NCBI GenBank assembly: GCA_019694165.1
Contig: JAIBCL010000010.1
Coordinates: 124,001 to 188,000 of the forward strand
Source: Verrucomicrobiaceae bacterium
GTDB taxonomy: Bacteria > Verrucomicrobiota > Verrucomicrobiia > Verrucomicrobiales > Verrucomicrobiaceae
Direction of reading: 5' to 3'
DNA: 64,000 nucleotides
Shown: positions 53,914-63,641 of the stretch, piece by piece
Position numbering within the stretch: the stretch's first letter is position 1
How the letters are laid out: each line of letters begins with the position of its first letter
Program-made: the position numbers and the translations under genes
Notes under the pieces: model-generated
What the model saw: only the letters and a program-made list of their open reading frames with translations
What the model was told of the DNA's origin: nothing
The model's database searches: none

Positions 53914-55416
53914 CTATCGATAATCCGCGCCCGACAAGCTCTTGAGCACCGACTGCTGCCAGTCGCGCATTTCACCCTGGAGCTTCTTCGCGAGGTCGGG
54001 CTCTTTGGCGAAGAGATCCGTCTTCTCCGCTGGATCAGCAGCGAGGTCGAAGAGTTCGAGCTTCGCTTTGCCGTCCTTCGATTCGTGAATCACGAGCTTG
54101 CTGTTACCATCAATGATCGCACGAGCGCCGAGGTAGTCGTCGTCAGTGATCGGCGGCTGGCGGAAGTTGTTGAAGTCGCGCGTGGCCTTGCCGCCTGCCA
54201 TCTTCGCGAGCGGTGTGGTGCCTTCCTGGAGCTTGGGATCGATGTAGGGTTCGGGGGCGGGTTTTGAGCGTCGCAGGATGTTGTAGCTGTATTCCCAGAA
54301 GTAGAGCGGCTTCGCGCGAGTCGTCATCTTGCCATCAAGGAGCGGCATCAGATCAACGCCATCAATGGGGCGTTGTGGCAGTGCTTGGCCAACGAGAGCC
54401 GCGAGTGTCGGCAGCAAATCGCTCGTCGTCGCGCGCACGTCGGTGGTGCGTGGCTTGGGAATGCGCGCAGGCCATTCGATGAGGCCGGGCACGAGAATGC
54501 CGCCGTCATACATCTCGCCTTTGACGCCGCGATGAGGCCGCACGAGCGAGCCATCGGATGAGGTGCCGTTGTCGCCACAGTAGAAGATGAGCGTATCATC
54601 GCGCAGGCCGCTTTGCTTCAGATGCGTGCGCAGCTTGCCGATCGCGCGATCCATCGCGGTGATCTCAGCATAGCGCTCGCGCAGCACCTCGCCCTGCGGA
54701 CGCGTGACCGGCGCGCCGGTTTCGTTCGAGGTGAGCTTCACCTTCTTCGTTGCATACTTCGCGGGCAGGTCGTCATAGAGTGCAAGGTCCTGCGGCAGGC
54801 CGCTATACGGCTCATGCGGCGAGCCGAACCACACGACGGTGAAGAACGGTTTGCCCTGCTGCTTCGTCTTGTCGATGAAGCGAATCGTCTCGTCGATCAA
54901 CACCTCGGAGCTTTCGCCTTTGAAGACCTCGGGCGGTCTGCCGTTGCGCGAGAGCGAGGGGTTCAGCTCGAAGAAGTTGTCGTGCGACAGCCACTCGTGG
55001 AAGCCCATCTTGCCAGGGCACACGGGTGACTCTGCTTTCACGGCACCGACATGCCATTTGCCAAAGTGCGCGCACTGATAGCCCGCCTTGCTCATGAGAT
55101 GCGCGATGGTGAATTCCTCCGGACGAAACGACCAGCCCGGCGCGAAGGTGCCCATGCGATTCGGATGCCGACCCGTGAGGAAGCTCGCACGCGTGGGCGA
55201 GCAACTCGGATGCCCGGCATAGAAGTTCTCCATGCGCAGCCCGGTCGCCGCCATCTCGTCGAGCACTGGCGTCTTCACATGCGGATGCCCGTGATAACCC
55301 GTCTCCTCCCAGCCATGATCATCGCCCATCATGAGGATGACATTCGGCTGCGATGCGGCGTGCAGCGCGACGCTGATCAATGTGCAACCGAGAGCGAGAA
55401 AAAGACGAGTGTGCAT
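53914..55416 (-). CDS. Sulfatase, exported
   Basis: 500 residues with a signal peptide (LFLALGCTLISVALHAAS). The alkaline phosphatase-fold metal site starts with ILMMGDDHGW (D32, D33). The sulfatase motif is PSCSPTRASFLTGR with C72, the residue to be converted to formylglycine, followed by AHFGKWHVGAV. The enzyme should hydrolyse sulfate esters, most likely on polysaccharide, outside the cytoplasm. It is the last gene of a one-strand cluster with three more sulfatases. No maturation enzyme is seen close by. Confidence 0.94.
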   Translation of the reverse strand: MHTRLFLALGCTLISVALHAASQPNVILMMGDDHGWEETGYHGHPHVKTPVLDEMAATGLRMENFYAGHPSCSPTRASFLTGRHPNRMGTFAPGWSFRPEEFTIAHLMSKAGYQCAHFGKWHVGAVKAESPVCPGKMGFHEWLSHDNFFELNPSLSRNGRPPEVFKGESSEVLIDETIRFIDKTKQQGKPFFTVVWFGSPHEPYSGLPQDLALYDDLPAKYATKKVKLTSNETGAPVTRPQGEVLRERYAEITAMDRAIGKLRTHLKQSGLRDDTLIFYCGDNGTSSDGSLVRPHRGVKGEMYDGGILVPGLIEWPARIPKPRTTDVRATTSDLLPTLAALVGQALPQRPIDGVDLMPLLDGKMTTRAKPLYFWEYSYNILRRSKPAPEPYIDPKLQEGTTPLAKMAGGKATRDFNNFRQPPITDDDYLGARAIIDGNSKLVIHESKDGKAKLELFDLAADPAEKTDLFAKEPDLAKKLQGEMRDWQQSVLKSLSGADYR

Positions 55417-55435
55417 GGCGGTGGCGGATGTGAAC

Positions 55436-56209
55436 TCACTTCACCTTGTAAATCTTCACGTCATCAATCCACACGGTGCTCGGCACGAGAAAGCTGAACC
55501 AGCGCTTCATCGGATGCGCGAAACCCTCCGAGTGATGCGAGGCGATGAGTTTGCCATCAATGCTCAGCCGCATCTCATCGCCCTCCGTCATCAGGGCCAA
55601 GTCGTGCCACTCCGTGTCCGCCTTCCACGGCACGATGACTTGTTTCTTCTTCAGCAGTGCATCCATCTCTGGCGGCAGCGGCTTTTTCGCATCGAGATAC
55701 TTCTGCCGCTCATCGCGGATCGCCAGATTCATGACGCCCGTCTTGTGATCAATCAGCGTCACACTGCTTTGCGAAAGAATGCCGTAGCACAGGTGCCCTG
55801 CGTGAACGCCCTTCACCTCACGGTCCACATAGCCGAGCTGCAGCGACTCGCCCTTGTTCAGTCCTGGAAACCGAAAGCGAATGATAGCGCCGCCATCGGT
55901 GAAGCCCGCGTCATGATGAATGTGCGCCGCGTGTTTCGCCTCCACCGTCGCACTCGCGATCTTCATGATGCCGCCGTCGAGATCAGCCTGCTTGATCTTC
56001 GGCACGCGATCTGCCGTCGCGCTCTCCCAGCCGTTGCCGATGGCCTTCAATCCAGTGCCGTCCTCCTCGCGATCGAAGCTGTCGTGAAAGATAAGCTGCC
56101 CCTTCGTGCGCAGCCAGTCGGCTGGATCAGCGGCATGGAGAACAGATGAAGTGAAGATCAGAGCAACAAGAGGCAGCGAGCGAAGAAGCGATGTCATCGG
56201 TGACTTCAA
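55436..56209 (-). CDS. Secreted jelly-roll-like protein of unknown function
   Basis: 257 residues. A signal peptide (LLRSLPLVALIFTSSVLHAA) precedes a beta-rich domain: LIFHDSFDREEDGTGLKAIG, GAIIRFRFPGLNKGESLQLG, WHDLALMTEGDEMRLSIDG and the end WIDDVKIYKVK. The pattern is that of a concanavalin-like jelly roll related to DUF1080 and LamG domains, which bind or act on sugars. It lies between sulfatase genes, so a role with sulfated glycans is likely but not shown. Confidence 0.7.
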   Translation of the reverse strand: MKSPMTSLLRSLPLVALIFTSSVLHAADPADWLRTKGQLIFHDSFDREEDGTGLKAIGNGWESATADRVPKIKQADLDGGIMKIASATVEAKHAAHIHHDAGFTDGGAIIRFRFPGLNKGESLQLGYVDREVKGVHAGHLCYGILSQSSVTLIDHKTGVMNLAIRDERQKYLDAKKPLPPEMDALLKKKQVIVPWKADTEWHDLALMTEGDEMRLSIDGKLIASHHSEGFAHPMKRWFSFLVPSTVWIDDVKIYKVK

Positions 56210-56241
56210 CGCATGAACTGGCGGCGACTATCGAGCGGTGA

Positions 56242-57675
56242 TCACATCGTCTTCGGCTTCAGCCGCTCGCCGGTCTGCTTCAACCAGGTGTCGATTTGCT
56301 CGCCGAGCGACTTCACGACCTCGGGTTTGTCTTTGGCGATGTTCTTCAGGTTCTCTGGATCAGCGAGGTCATCGAACAAGAACGCGCCTTCATCCTTCAC
56401 GCTGCGAATCAGGCGATAGTGGCCATCGCTGACGACGATCCAGTCCTCGATCTCGGCGAAGGTGTGCGTGCGGGTGATGGGCTCGCCTTTGAACAAGGGT
56501 GTGAGTGAGACGCCCGCCGGTGCCTTGCTGGATTTCATGCCGCCGATTTCGAGGAAGGTCGGCAGCAGGTCCATCAGCTCGACAGGTTGCGACAAGCGCT
56601 TGCCGGCAGGGATGCCGTTCGGCGGGCGAATGATGAGCGAGGGCTGCGTCACGGGACGGAAGAGCGTGCTTTTGTGAATGAGGCCGTGCGCACCGGACAT
56701 GACGCCTTGGTCGGAGAAGAAGACGATCCAGGAGTTGTCGAGCATGTCCTTTTCCTTCAGCGCGGTGAGGATGCGGTCCACGCTGTGGTCCATGAAGGCG
56801 ATGTTCGCGTGGAAGCCACGCTGGTCTTCAATGGCCTTCTTCTCGTTGCCGTAGCTGCGCGTGCGTTTGATGAGGCTTTCGGGGTGCTCGTAGTTCTCCA
56901 CCTTGGTGATGCCCGGCATCTTCGCGTTCTCGAAGGGCTGATGATACGGATCGGCCACATCATACGGACCATGCGGCACGCTGAAGTTTACCCAGAGGAA
57001 GAGCGGCTTCGCTTTGTCGTAGCTCGCAATGTAATCGACGGTGTTCTTCGCGAACCAGCCATCCAGATATGCGTCCTCGGGGATGGTGCTGTTGCGTCCG
57101 GCTTTGGCATCGGCCTTGTATTGGTCGAGGTAGCCGGACTTTTCCAGGAACTGCATGTAGGGGTTCGGGCCGCTGTCCTTGCCGCCTTCCTCGCGGTCGT
57201 CATCACCGACAAGCGCGCGACCGAGTGTGTGCAGCGAGTGATCGAAGCCGAAGAACTCATTAAAGGTGTCCTCGGCAGTCTTCGCCTTCTTGTTGGCGAA
57301 GAAAGGCTTCAGGTGACTCTTACCGATCCATGCGGTGGTGTAGCCGTTCTTCTTGAGTTCGTGCGGCAGCGTCCAGGTTTTCTCCGGCAGCTTTTTCATG
57401 TCGCCGTTCTGATAGAAGCCGAGCTGGTGCGGATACTTGCCGCTCATCAGCGAGTTGCGCGATGGCCCGCACATCATGCCCTGGCACATCGCTTGATCGA
57501 AGACGAAGCCTGCTTTGGCCAGACGATCCATCGTTGGCGTTGGCGACGTCTTCGATCCCCACACGCTGGTGTAGGTGTAGAGCAAATCATCGACTTCGAT
57601 GAAGATGATGTTCGGCTGCGCCGCAAACGTGGAGAGCGATGAGCAAAGGGCGATGAGGATGAAAAGGGTGCGCAT
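56242..57675 (-). CDS. Sulfatase, iduronate-2-sulfatase-like
   Basis: 477 residues from the ATG at 57675, with a signal peptide (LFILIALCSSLSTFAAQ). The metal site is IIFIEVDDLL; the sulfatase motif MMCGPSRNSLMSGKYPHQLG carries C69 for formylglycine. TTAWIGKSHLKPF follows. Motif details (Asp-Asp followed by Leu, and 'CGPSRNSLMSG') fit the iduronate-sulfatase/choline-sulfatase-like branch. It is part of the one-strand sulfatase cluster. Substrate unknown. Confidence 0.93.
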   Translation of the reverse strand: MRTLFILIALCSSLSTFAAQPNIIFIEVDDLLYTYTSVWGSKTSPTPTMDRLAKAGFVFDQAMCQGMMCGPSRNSLMSGKYPHQLGFYQNGDMKKLPEKTWTLPHELKKNGYTTAWIGKSHLKPFFANKKAKTAEDTFNEFFGFDHSLHTLGRALVGDDDREEGGKDSGPNPYMQFLEKSGYLDQYKADAKAGRNSTIPEDAYLDGWFAKNTVDYIASYDKAKPLFLWVNFSVPHGPYDVADPYHQPFENAKMPGITKVENYEHPESLIKRTRSYGNEKKAIEDQRGFHANIAFMDHSVDRILTALKEKDMLDNSWIVFFSDQGVMSGAHGLIHKSTLFRPVTQPSLIIRPPNGIPAGKRLSQPVELMDLLPTFLEIGGMKSSKAPAGVSLTPLFKGEPITRTHTFAEIEDWIVVSDGHYRLIRSVKDEGAFLFDDLADPENLKNIAKDKPEVVKSLGEQIDTWLKQTGERLKPKTM

Positions 57676-57726
57676 GGTGTTGATGATACTGCCAGCCAAC
57701 GGTGCGATTGCCGAAGAAATCTCGCA

Positions 57727-59211
57727 TCAGCGAGCGTCGCCTGCCGGACGTTGCAAACGCAGCGGATACGCCGTCGGTTTGCCGTCGTGATACGGGAAGC
57801 GATAGCGCTCATCGGGCGCGGTGCCGCGTGGTGCGCCGATCACGTAACGGCTCTCGCCTTGTGTGCGCAGCGGCGGGCGCAGCTTGGATTTGCCCTGCTC
57901 CGGCAGCGCGTTGTAGCGAGCCATCAGGGCGGCTTCCATCGTCTTGAATCGCTCGGGCTCCGTGCGTTGCAGATCGAAGAACTCGTTCGGGTCTTCCTTC
58001 AGATTGAAGAGCGCCAGCTTTTTGCCGAAGCGATGAATCTTCCAGCCGTCGCGTTGCAAAGCGATGCCATCGCCCCAGTCCCAGAATAGATCCTTCGGGC
58101 GTTGGAGTTCCGATGCTTTGCCAGTGAGCAAAGGCAGGATGTCCACGCCATCGAACTCAGGAGGAATCTCGCCGCCGACGAGCTTCAGCGTCGTCGCGGT
58201 GAAGTCGAGCGTGCTGATCGCCGTGGTGATGATCTGGCCCGCCGGGATGTGATTCTTCCAATGCGCAAACATGGGCACCTTCATGCCGCCTTCCCACAGC
58301 GTTCCTTTCTCGCCACGCAGCGGGACGTTCTCCGAGCCGTCCCACTTTTTGAGCGTGTCCGCGCCTTTCACTTCCTCGACGTATTTGGGCTGCGCGCCGT
58401 TGTCGCTCGCAAAGAGGATGAGCGTGTTCTCTTCGAGTCCGTGCTCGCGCAGCTTCTTCATCACCTCGCCGATCGCGTCATCCACGGCTTTGATCAGCGC
58501 CAGCCCTTGTCGCCGGATGTCGTCGAGTTCCGGTGTCGAGTTCGGATAGCTCACCTTTGGGAATTGAAGGTAATACGGATCGTCTTTGCCGATACGCGGC
58601 AGATGCGGGCCATACAGGCCGAGGTAGAGGAAGAACGGCTGCGCATGATTCTTCTCGATGAACGCCGCCGCCGCCTGGCCCTGATGCTGCACGCGATTGC
58701 CAGTGATCGTGTAGGATCGCGGCGGCGTCGCCTTGCCATCGAGATCGAAGTTCGCGTCGTAGCGATACAGCACGCCGTCCACGTAATCATCGAAGCCGCG
58801 ATTCGCGGGCGCATGTTCTCCGCGACCCAGATGCCATTTCCCAACGAAACCCGTGCGGTAACCGCCGAGCTTCTTCAATCGCTCCGCCAGAGTCGGCACC
58901 TCATGCGGGAGCGGCTCGTCGGAGTCGCCATTGCCGCGCAGGCCGAAGGTGTTTTGCACACGTCCCGACATCAGCCCCGCGCGCGATGGCACGCACTGCG
59001 GAGCCGTGGAGTAGCCGTTCTTCATCAGCGCGCCCTCTGCCGCGAGCTGGTCCATCACCGGTGTCTGCACATTCGGATCAATGCGCTGAATGCCGAAGTC
59101 CGTGTAGCCCTGATCGTCGGAGAAAATGATGATGACGTTGGGCTTCGTCGCTGCCGCCGTGTCAAACGGTAACACAGCGAGCGCAAGCAGAAGGAGAGCG
59201 GAGGATTTCAT
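57727..59211 (-). CDS. Sulfatase, arylsulfatase A-like
   Basis: 494 residues with a signal peptide (ALLLLALAVLPFDTAAAT). VIIIFSDDQGYTDFG gives the metal Asp pair, QCVPSRAGLMSGR the formylglycine Cys C73, and GFVGKWHLGRGEH the downstream Lys/His. LFASDNGAQPKYVEEV carries the second metal site. It should cleave sulfate esters outside the cytoplasm. Only 3 bp separate its start from the stop of the upstream sulfatase, which points to a shared transcript. Confidence 0.94.
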   Translation of the reverse strand: MKSSALLLLALAVLPFDTAAATKPNVIIIFSDDQGYTDFGIQRIDPNVQTPVMDQLAAEGALMKNGYSTAPQCVPSRAGLMSGRVQNTFGLRGNGDSDEPLPHEVPTLAERLKKLGGYRTGFVGKWHLGRGEHAPANRGFDDYVDGVLYRYDANFDLDGKATPPRSYTITGNRVQHQGQAAAAFIEKNHAQPFFLYLGLYGPHLPRIGKDDPYYLQFPKVSYPNSTPELDDIRRQGLALIKAVDDAIGEVMKKLREHGLEENTLILFASDNGAQPKYVEEVKGADTLKKWDGSENVPLRGEKGTLWEGGMKVPMFAHWKNHIPAGQIITTAISTLDFTATTLKLVGGEIPPEFDGVDILPLLTGKASELQRPKDLFWDWGDGIALQRDGWKIHRFGKKLALFNLKEDPNEFFDLQRTEPERFKTMEAALMARYNALPEQGKSKLRPPLRTQGESRYVIGAPRGTAPDERYRFPYHDGKPTAYPLRLQRPAGDAR

Positions 59212-59214
59212 GGC

Positions 59215-60633
59215 TCACTTGTGATCCAAATCATTCCGCCTCACCTCCGCGAGCTTCGCGGCCATTTTGGCCTTCCACTCTTCCACACGCGAGACGTGAT
59301 TGAGTGACGACGCGAGGTTCGTGATCTGCTTGGGATCGCTTTGCATGTCGAAGAGTTCGATGCCGCCCTTTGCGTTCTCGCCGTATTGGATGAAGACCCA
59401 GCGTTCGTCGCGCAGCATGAGCCCTCCGCTACTGCCGGCGACGCTGAAGACGGTGTCATGCACCTTTGCCTTCGGATCATCGAGGATGGAGCTGATGTCC
59501 TTGCCTTGCAGTCGCGCGGGGACTTCGAGACCGCAGAGCTTCGCGGTGGTTGGATAGAGGTCGAGCAGCTCGACGAGCGAATCGCTCACGCCGGGCTTCT
59601 TGCCGGGCACGCTGACGATCAGCGGCACGCGCGCGGATTCGTCGTGCAGGCTCACCTTGGCCCAGAAGTCATGCTCGCCGAGATGATAGCCGTGGTCGCT
59701 GGTGAAGATGACGATGGTGTTGTCTGCCTGGCCCGATTTTTCCAGCGCGTCGAGCACCTTGCCGACCTGCGCATCCATGAAGCTCACGGCGGCATAGTAG
59801 CCTGCGACGGCCTTCTTTTGCCGCGTGATGTCCATCTTCATGTTCACGCTGGTCTTGTAGTTGATGCCCGGCTTCGGGATGTCGTCCCAATCGCCCTTCA
59901 CCTTCTCCGGCAGCGTGATCTGCTCCCACGGATACATGTCGAAGTATGGCTTCGGCGCGACGAACGGCACATGCGGTCGCACGAATCCGATGGCGAGGAA
60001 GAACGGCTCCTTCGCATGCTGCTCGATCAGCTCACGCGCTTTGGCAGCGGTCTTGCCATCGGAGTGAACCATGTCGTCGCCATCCGCCGAGACGATGACG
60101 AACGTATTCCCGCCCATCACTGGCTTCTTGCCATCGGGATTGCCTTCGAGCGTCTCGCCCTTGCCCGGTGCCTTCCATTCAGGCCCCTGGCTGTTGAATC
60201 GCTCCGTCCACGAGATCGCATCGTCCGCCTCGTCGCCGCCTGTTTCAATGCCGCCGGGCACACCCATGTGGTAGATCTTGCTGACGCGCGCAGCGTAGTA
60301 GCCCGCGTTCTTGAAATGCTGCGACCACGTCGCGCGGTCACCGATCGCCGCGCGCGGACTGATGTAGCCCTGCACACCCGTCGCGTGAGGATAGTAGCCG
60401 GACATGAACGACGCCCGCGACGGCCCGCAGTAGGTCCCCTGGCAATGCGCTCGCGTGAACCGCATTGCACGCGCCGCGAGACGATCAATGTTCGGCGTCC
60501 TGCACACCGTATTGCCATAGCAACCAAGGGCGGTGCTTGTGAGATCATCCGAGATGACGAAGAGCACGTTCGGCTTTGCGGCGAATGCAGTGAGCAGCGG
60601 GCAAAGGACAGCAAAGAGGATGATGTTTTTCAT
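59215..60633 (-). CDS. Sulfatase, iduronate-2-sulfatase-like
   Basis: 472 residues from the ATG at 60633, giving the signal peptide IILFAVLCPLLTAFAAK. VLFVISDDLTSTALGCYG carries metal ligands and YCGPSRASFMSGYYPH the formylglycine Cys C69. IVIFTSDHGYHLGEHDFWAK is the second metal site, typical for iduronate-2-sulfatase-like enzymes. An in-frame upstream extension to 60732 would start within the gap to the DUF885 gene and lacks similarity. It is the first sulfatase of the cluster. Confidence 0.93.
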   Translation of the reverse strand: MKNIILFAVLCPLLTAFAAKPNVLFVISDDLTSTALGCYGNTVCRTPNIDRLAARAMRFTRAHCQGTYCGPSRASFMSGYYPHATGVQGYISPRAAIGDRATWSQHFKNAGYYAARVSKIYHMGVPGGIETGGDEADDAISWTERFNSQGPEWKAPGKGETLEGNPDGKKPVMGGNTFVIVSADGDDMVHSDGKTAAKARELIEQHAKEPFFLAIGFVRPHVPFVAPKPYFDMYPWEQITLPEKVKGDWDDIPKPGINYKTSVNMKMDITRQKKAVAGYYAAVSFMDAQVGKVLDALEKSGQADNTIVIFTSDHGYHLGEHDFWAKVSLHDESARVPLIVSVPGKKPGVSDSLVELLDLYPTTAKLCGLEVPARLQGKDISSILDDPKAKVHDTVFSVAGSSGGLMLRDERWVFIQYGENAKGGIELFDMQSDPKQITNLASSLNHVSRVEEWKAKMAAKLAEVRRNDLDHK

Positions 60634-60709
60634 GCGATGAGTTGAGCGACGGCCAATCCATAACGCTGAGCCGGCCCCCATCTCAGCGACCAATCTAACT
60701 GGCAGAGCC

Positions 60710-62470
60710 TTACTTCGCTGTCCGCTCATCAAACTTCCAGCTCGTCTTGAACTCGCGTGTCAGCGGCTGGTTGGTGAGGCTGGCGCGGACGAGTTCGATG
60801 GGGATGGGGCCGAGGTGGAGGATGCTGTCGTGGAATTGCTTCTCGTTCATTTTGCCGCCGACGACGAGTTCGCGATGCAGCGCCATGAGTTGCAGGCCGC
60901 CGAGCATGTAGCCGCATTGGTAGAGCGGGGAGTAGTCGCCTTTGATGAAGCGGCGGACCTCGCTGGTGGCGCCGAACTTCTCGTGGCCGACGCGGTCGGT
61001 GAGAAACTTGACCATGTCGTCCGGCTTCATCTGGCCGAGATGAAACTTGAGCGTCACGATGATGCGCGCGCAGCGGTGCATGCGCCAGAACAACGCGCCG
61101 ATGCGGTCTTCGGGCGTGGTTTGATAACCGAGATCCCACAGCCGCATCTCCCAGTAGAGCGACCAGCCTTCGACATAAAACGGCGTGCTGAATCCGCCGC
61201 GATACGGCAAATGGCGATCAGCCATGAAACGCTGGAGATGATGGCCGGGGATGAGTTCGTGCGGCACCACGTTGCGCATGAAGGGGCGGTTGTTTCCACG
61301 CATGGACATCATTTTGTCCTCGTGTTTCATCGCTTCGTTCGCATACGCCACGAGGATGTCGTGACCACCATACGCGGCATACGGGATCTGCTTCTGCGCC
61401 TGTGGGCTGAGCATCGTGGTGCCCCACCATTCGGCGCAATCCGCGGGCACGGTGACGAGGTCGTGCTTCGTCACGAAGTCGGTCGCGCGCTTGGCTTCCG
61501 CACGCACGAAGGCTTCCTGCTCGCCGGGGCGCACATACTGGAGCTTCACGCGCAGCAATGCCTTCTTCCAATCGTCGCCCAGCTTCATCTCCTGCGCGGC
61601 CTTCTTCATCTCCGATTCACACCACGCGAACTCGCGCTCGGCGAGTCCGATGAGTTCCTCGGGCGTGTAGGGAATGAATTCGTGATCGAGCTGCTGCTGA
61701 AGTTTCTTCGCACCGAGCGACTTGCCCAGCAGCGGCGCATCGTCCTTGTCTTTGATGCCAGCGATCTCCTCGCGCAGATACTTCGCATAGCCTTCGAGCG
61801 CCTTCTGCGCCTCGTCATGCGGCTGCTTCATCCACCAGGTGAAGTCAGGCAAAAAGCCGTCGTAGTTGCCATACCAAGTCTTCAGGGACTCGCGCAAACC
61901 ATCGAGGGCAGCGGCTGCGCGCTGTGCCTGATGCGGCGTGGGCAATGCGATGGTGCTTTCCTTTTTCGCGGGGGCGGCAGGCTTGGACGCAGGAGCCTTG
62001 GCATCGGGCTTCTTGTCCTTGGCGGCCTTGAGCTTCGCTTGCAGATCCGTGACGCGCTTCGCCAGCGGCGCGAGCGCACTCGCTGCCTTCTCAGGATTCA
62101 ATGGCGATCCATGCACGCGTTCCTCGGTGAGTCCGTCGATGATCGAACGAAACGGCAGCCACACCGAAAGCTCCTTCAGATCATCGCGCCGGTCACCGAC
62201 CTGCATGAGCGAGGCTTCGAGATCATTGCGCACCAAAACGTAATCGATCTGATCTGTGCGAGAGAGCTTGGAGAAGTCGAGCGCACCGAGCTTGGTGAGC
62301 CATCCCTGAAGCATCTGCTGCTCGCGATCGAGGAACTTGGTGGTGTCGCCCGTGATGGACCAATGGCGACGCAGCAGGTTCGTATCGGCACCGTATTGCT
62401 CGATGAGCACGCGTGGTGATTGAGCGAAGAGGCTTGAGGAGAGAAGGAGGGGCAGCAGATGTCGAGTCAC
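60710..62470 (-). CDS. DUF885 family metallopeptidase-like protein, exported
   Basis: 586 residues with a short signal peptide (LLPLLLSSSLFAQS). The chain is mainly helical and includes a Lys/Ala/Pro linker (about 165-190). The zinc motif VVPHELIPGHHLQRFMADR near 403 (HE-x3-HH) and FYVEGWSLYWEMRLWDLG, which supplies the third ligand Glu, are the DUF885 signature. Relatives are thought to be zinc carboxypeptidase-like enzymes. It lies 76 bp before the first sulfatase on the same strand and may head the transcript. Confidence 0.9.
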   Translation of the reverse strand: MTRHLLPLLLSSSLFAQSPRVLIEQYGADTNLLRRHWSITGDTTKFLDREQQMLQGWLTKLGALDFSKLSRTDQIDYVLVRNDLEASLMQVGDRRDDLKELSVWLPFRSIIDGLTEERVHGSPLNPEKAASALAPLAKRVTDLQAKLKAAKDKKPDAKAPASKPAAPAKKESTIALPTPHQAQRAAAALDGLRESLKTWYGNYDGFLPDFTWWMKQPHDEAQKALEGYAKYLREEIAGIKDKDDAPLLGKSLGAKKLQQQLDHEFIPYTPEELIGLAEREFAWCESEMKKAAQEMKLGDDWKKALLRVKLQYVRPGEQEAFVRAEAKRATDFVTKHDLVTVPADCAEWWGTTMLSPQAQKQIPYAAYGGHDILVAYANEAMKHEDKMMSMRGNNRPFMRNVVPHELIPGHHLQRFMADRHLPYRGGFSTPFYVEGWSLYWEMRLWDLGYQTTPEDRIGALFWRMHRCARIIVTLKFHLGQMKPDDMVKFLTDRVGHEKFGATSEVRRFIKGDYSPLYQCGYMLGGLQLMALHRELVVGGKMNEKQFHDSILHLGPIPIELVRASLTNQPLTREFKTSWKFDERTAK

Positions 62471-62806
62471 GGCGTGAGTGGAGGATGTGAGAGCGGGGAA
62501 AGCAAGCGGGGTGTTGAGCGCTCGGGGCGGGGGGATTCGCGGGCTTTAGCCTGTTTGGATTTGGGGTGGGCGGAGGGCTGTGAGGGCAGGAGCGCCGCGG
62601 CCTGCGTGAGGGTTGGCGGCCTGAAGGCCGGGACCACTTCTCTGAGGCGGAGCTAGGGCTTCGTTATCCGCGCACGCATGAAGCGACTGCCTTTTGTGCC
62701 GAACAGCGACGTGGTCGCGAGCGACGAGCTGGCTGCTCACGTTTCCGTTGGCACCGATCAAAGTTGCGCCACGCGTGCCGCGTGAGGAACGGATTTCTAG
62801 TGCCGT
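62471..62806. other. Intergenic region
   Basis: About 335 bp between the DUF885 start and a possible small gene. It contains a small hairpin (CGGCC-TGAA-GGCCG, 62617-62630) of the kind repeated in many PVC genomes. The DUF885 promoter should lie at its left end. No protein-like frame or RNA gene is evident. Confidence 0.4.
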
Positions 62807-63106
62807 ATGGGTGAAGTGACTCTTCTACGCTTTCTCATTTTGTTTATTGCTTCCACGATGTTCGCTGTTCGGGCATCGGACATCGTGAGCGATACGAAGT
62901 GTGTGATTCATCACTGTGCAGATGCCACGGAGACATTGAAGTGGGCGTCAATGGAAGTTCAAAGCCTCGTTTTGTCCGCCACGGACGAGAGGCTGGCTCT
63001 TTGCGAGTGCCCCCTTGTCAACGACAGGGCTCGGGTTTTGTCGTGTGCATTGCAGGCAGTCCCAGGTGGGAACGGGTCTGAACAAATCGGATGGCGTGCC
63101 TCGTAG
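62807..63106 (+). CDS. Possible small secreted protein
   Basis: 99 residues. The N-terminus LLRFLILFIASTMFAVRASD looks like a signal peptide, and the mature part contains four cysteines (KCVIHHCADAT; ALCECPLVND). No homologue is recognised. The base composition is lower in GC than the sulfatase genes. It may be a real small protein or a chance frame. Confidence 0.35.
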   Translation: MGEVTLLRFLILFIASTMFAVRASDIVSDTKCVIHHCADATETLKWASMEVQSLVLSATDERLALCECPLVNDRARVLSCALQAVPGGNGSEQIGWRAS

Positions 63107-63131
63107 CCCTGACTGCTTTCTTGAATTCTGC

Positions 63132-63641
63132 ATGCGTGTTACTCTGATCTTTCTTCTTCTGACTTTCGTCTCGTCGCTTCATGCCGAGACGGCTGCGCCT
63201 GCTGCTTTGTCGCCTGAGGATAGCGCCACGTTGTGCAGGATCGCTGCAACAAGAGAGCGGCTGGGGCGCGTGAGTCGCGAGGTGCATGCGTGGCTTCGAG
63301 TCGGGGATCAAAACAAGCCTGCGGGCTTGATTGCTGAGCTGCTGAACCCGGCTGAGCAAAACGGGTTCCATTTGCTGCCGCCGGGAAGGTTTGGCTGGAG
63401 TGCGCTTGTTCGTGGATGGCAGGGGTATGTGAAGGACACTCCCTCCGTCCGGCTCTCCGGCAACCCGCTGCCCGGTAAACTGGCTATCGGAGGCATCGTC
63501 GAAGGTGGTCTAGGCTGTCATGGGCTGGTGGACAACGTGCGTCTGTCATGTGGCTCAAGGGACATCTGCACCGCACCCATCACGCGGCTGATGCGTGATG
63601 ACACCCCATTAGGCGTCTGGGATTTCGACGAACTGCGATGA
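63132..63641 (+). CDS. Secreted protein with partial LamG-like end
   Basis: 169 residues. The signal peptide is VTLIFLLLTFVSSLHAE. The C-terminal part, IGGIVEGGLGCHGLVDNVRL and LGVWDFDEL, matches the last strands of LamG-like jelly-roll domains in verrucomicrobial proteins; the first strands are missing or too divergent to see. It overlaps the next gene by 4 nt (ATGA), so the two are coupled. It may be a shortened LamG protein. Confidence 0.6.
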   Translation: MRVTLIFLLLTFVSSLHAETAAPAALSPEDSATLCRIAATRERLGRVSREVHAWLRVGDQNKPAGLIAELLNPAEQNGFHLLPPGRFGWSALVRGWQGYVKDTPSVRLSGNPLPGKLAIGGIVEGGLGCHGLVDNVRLSCGSRDICTAPITRLMRDDTPLGVWDFDELR

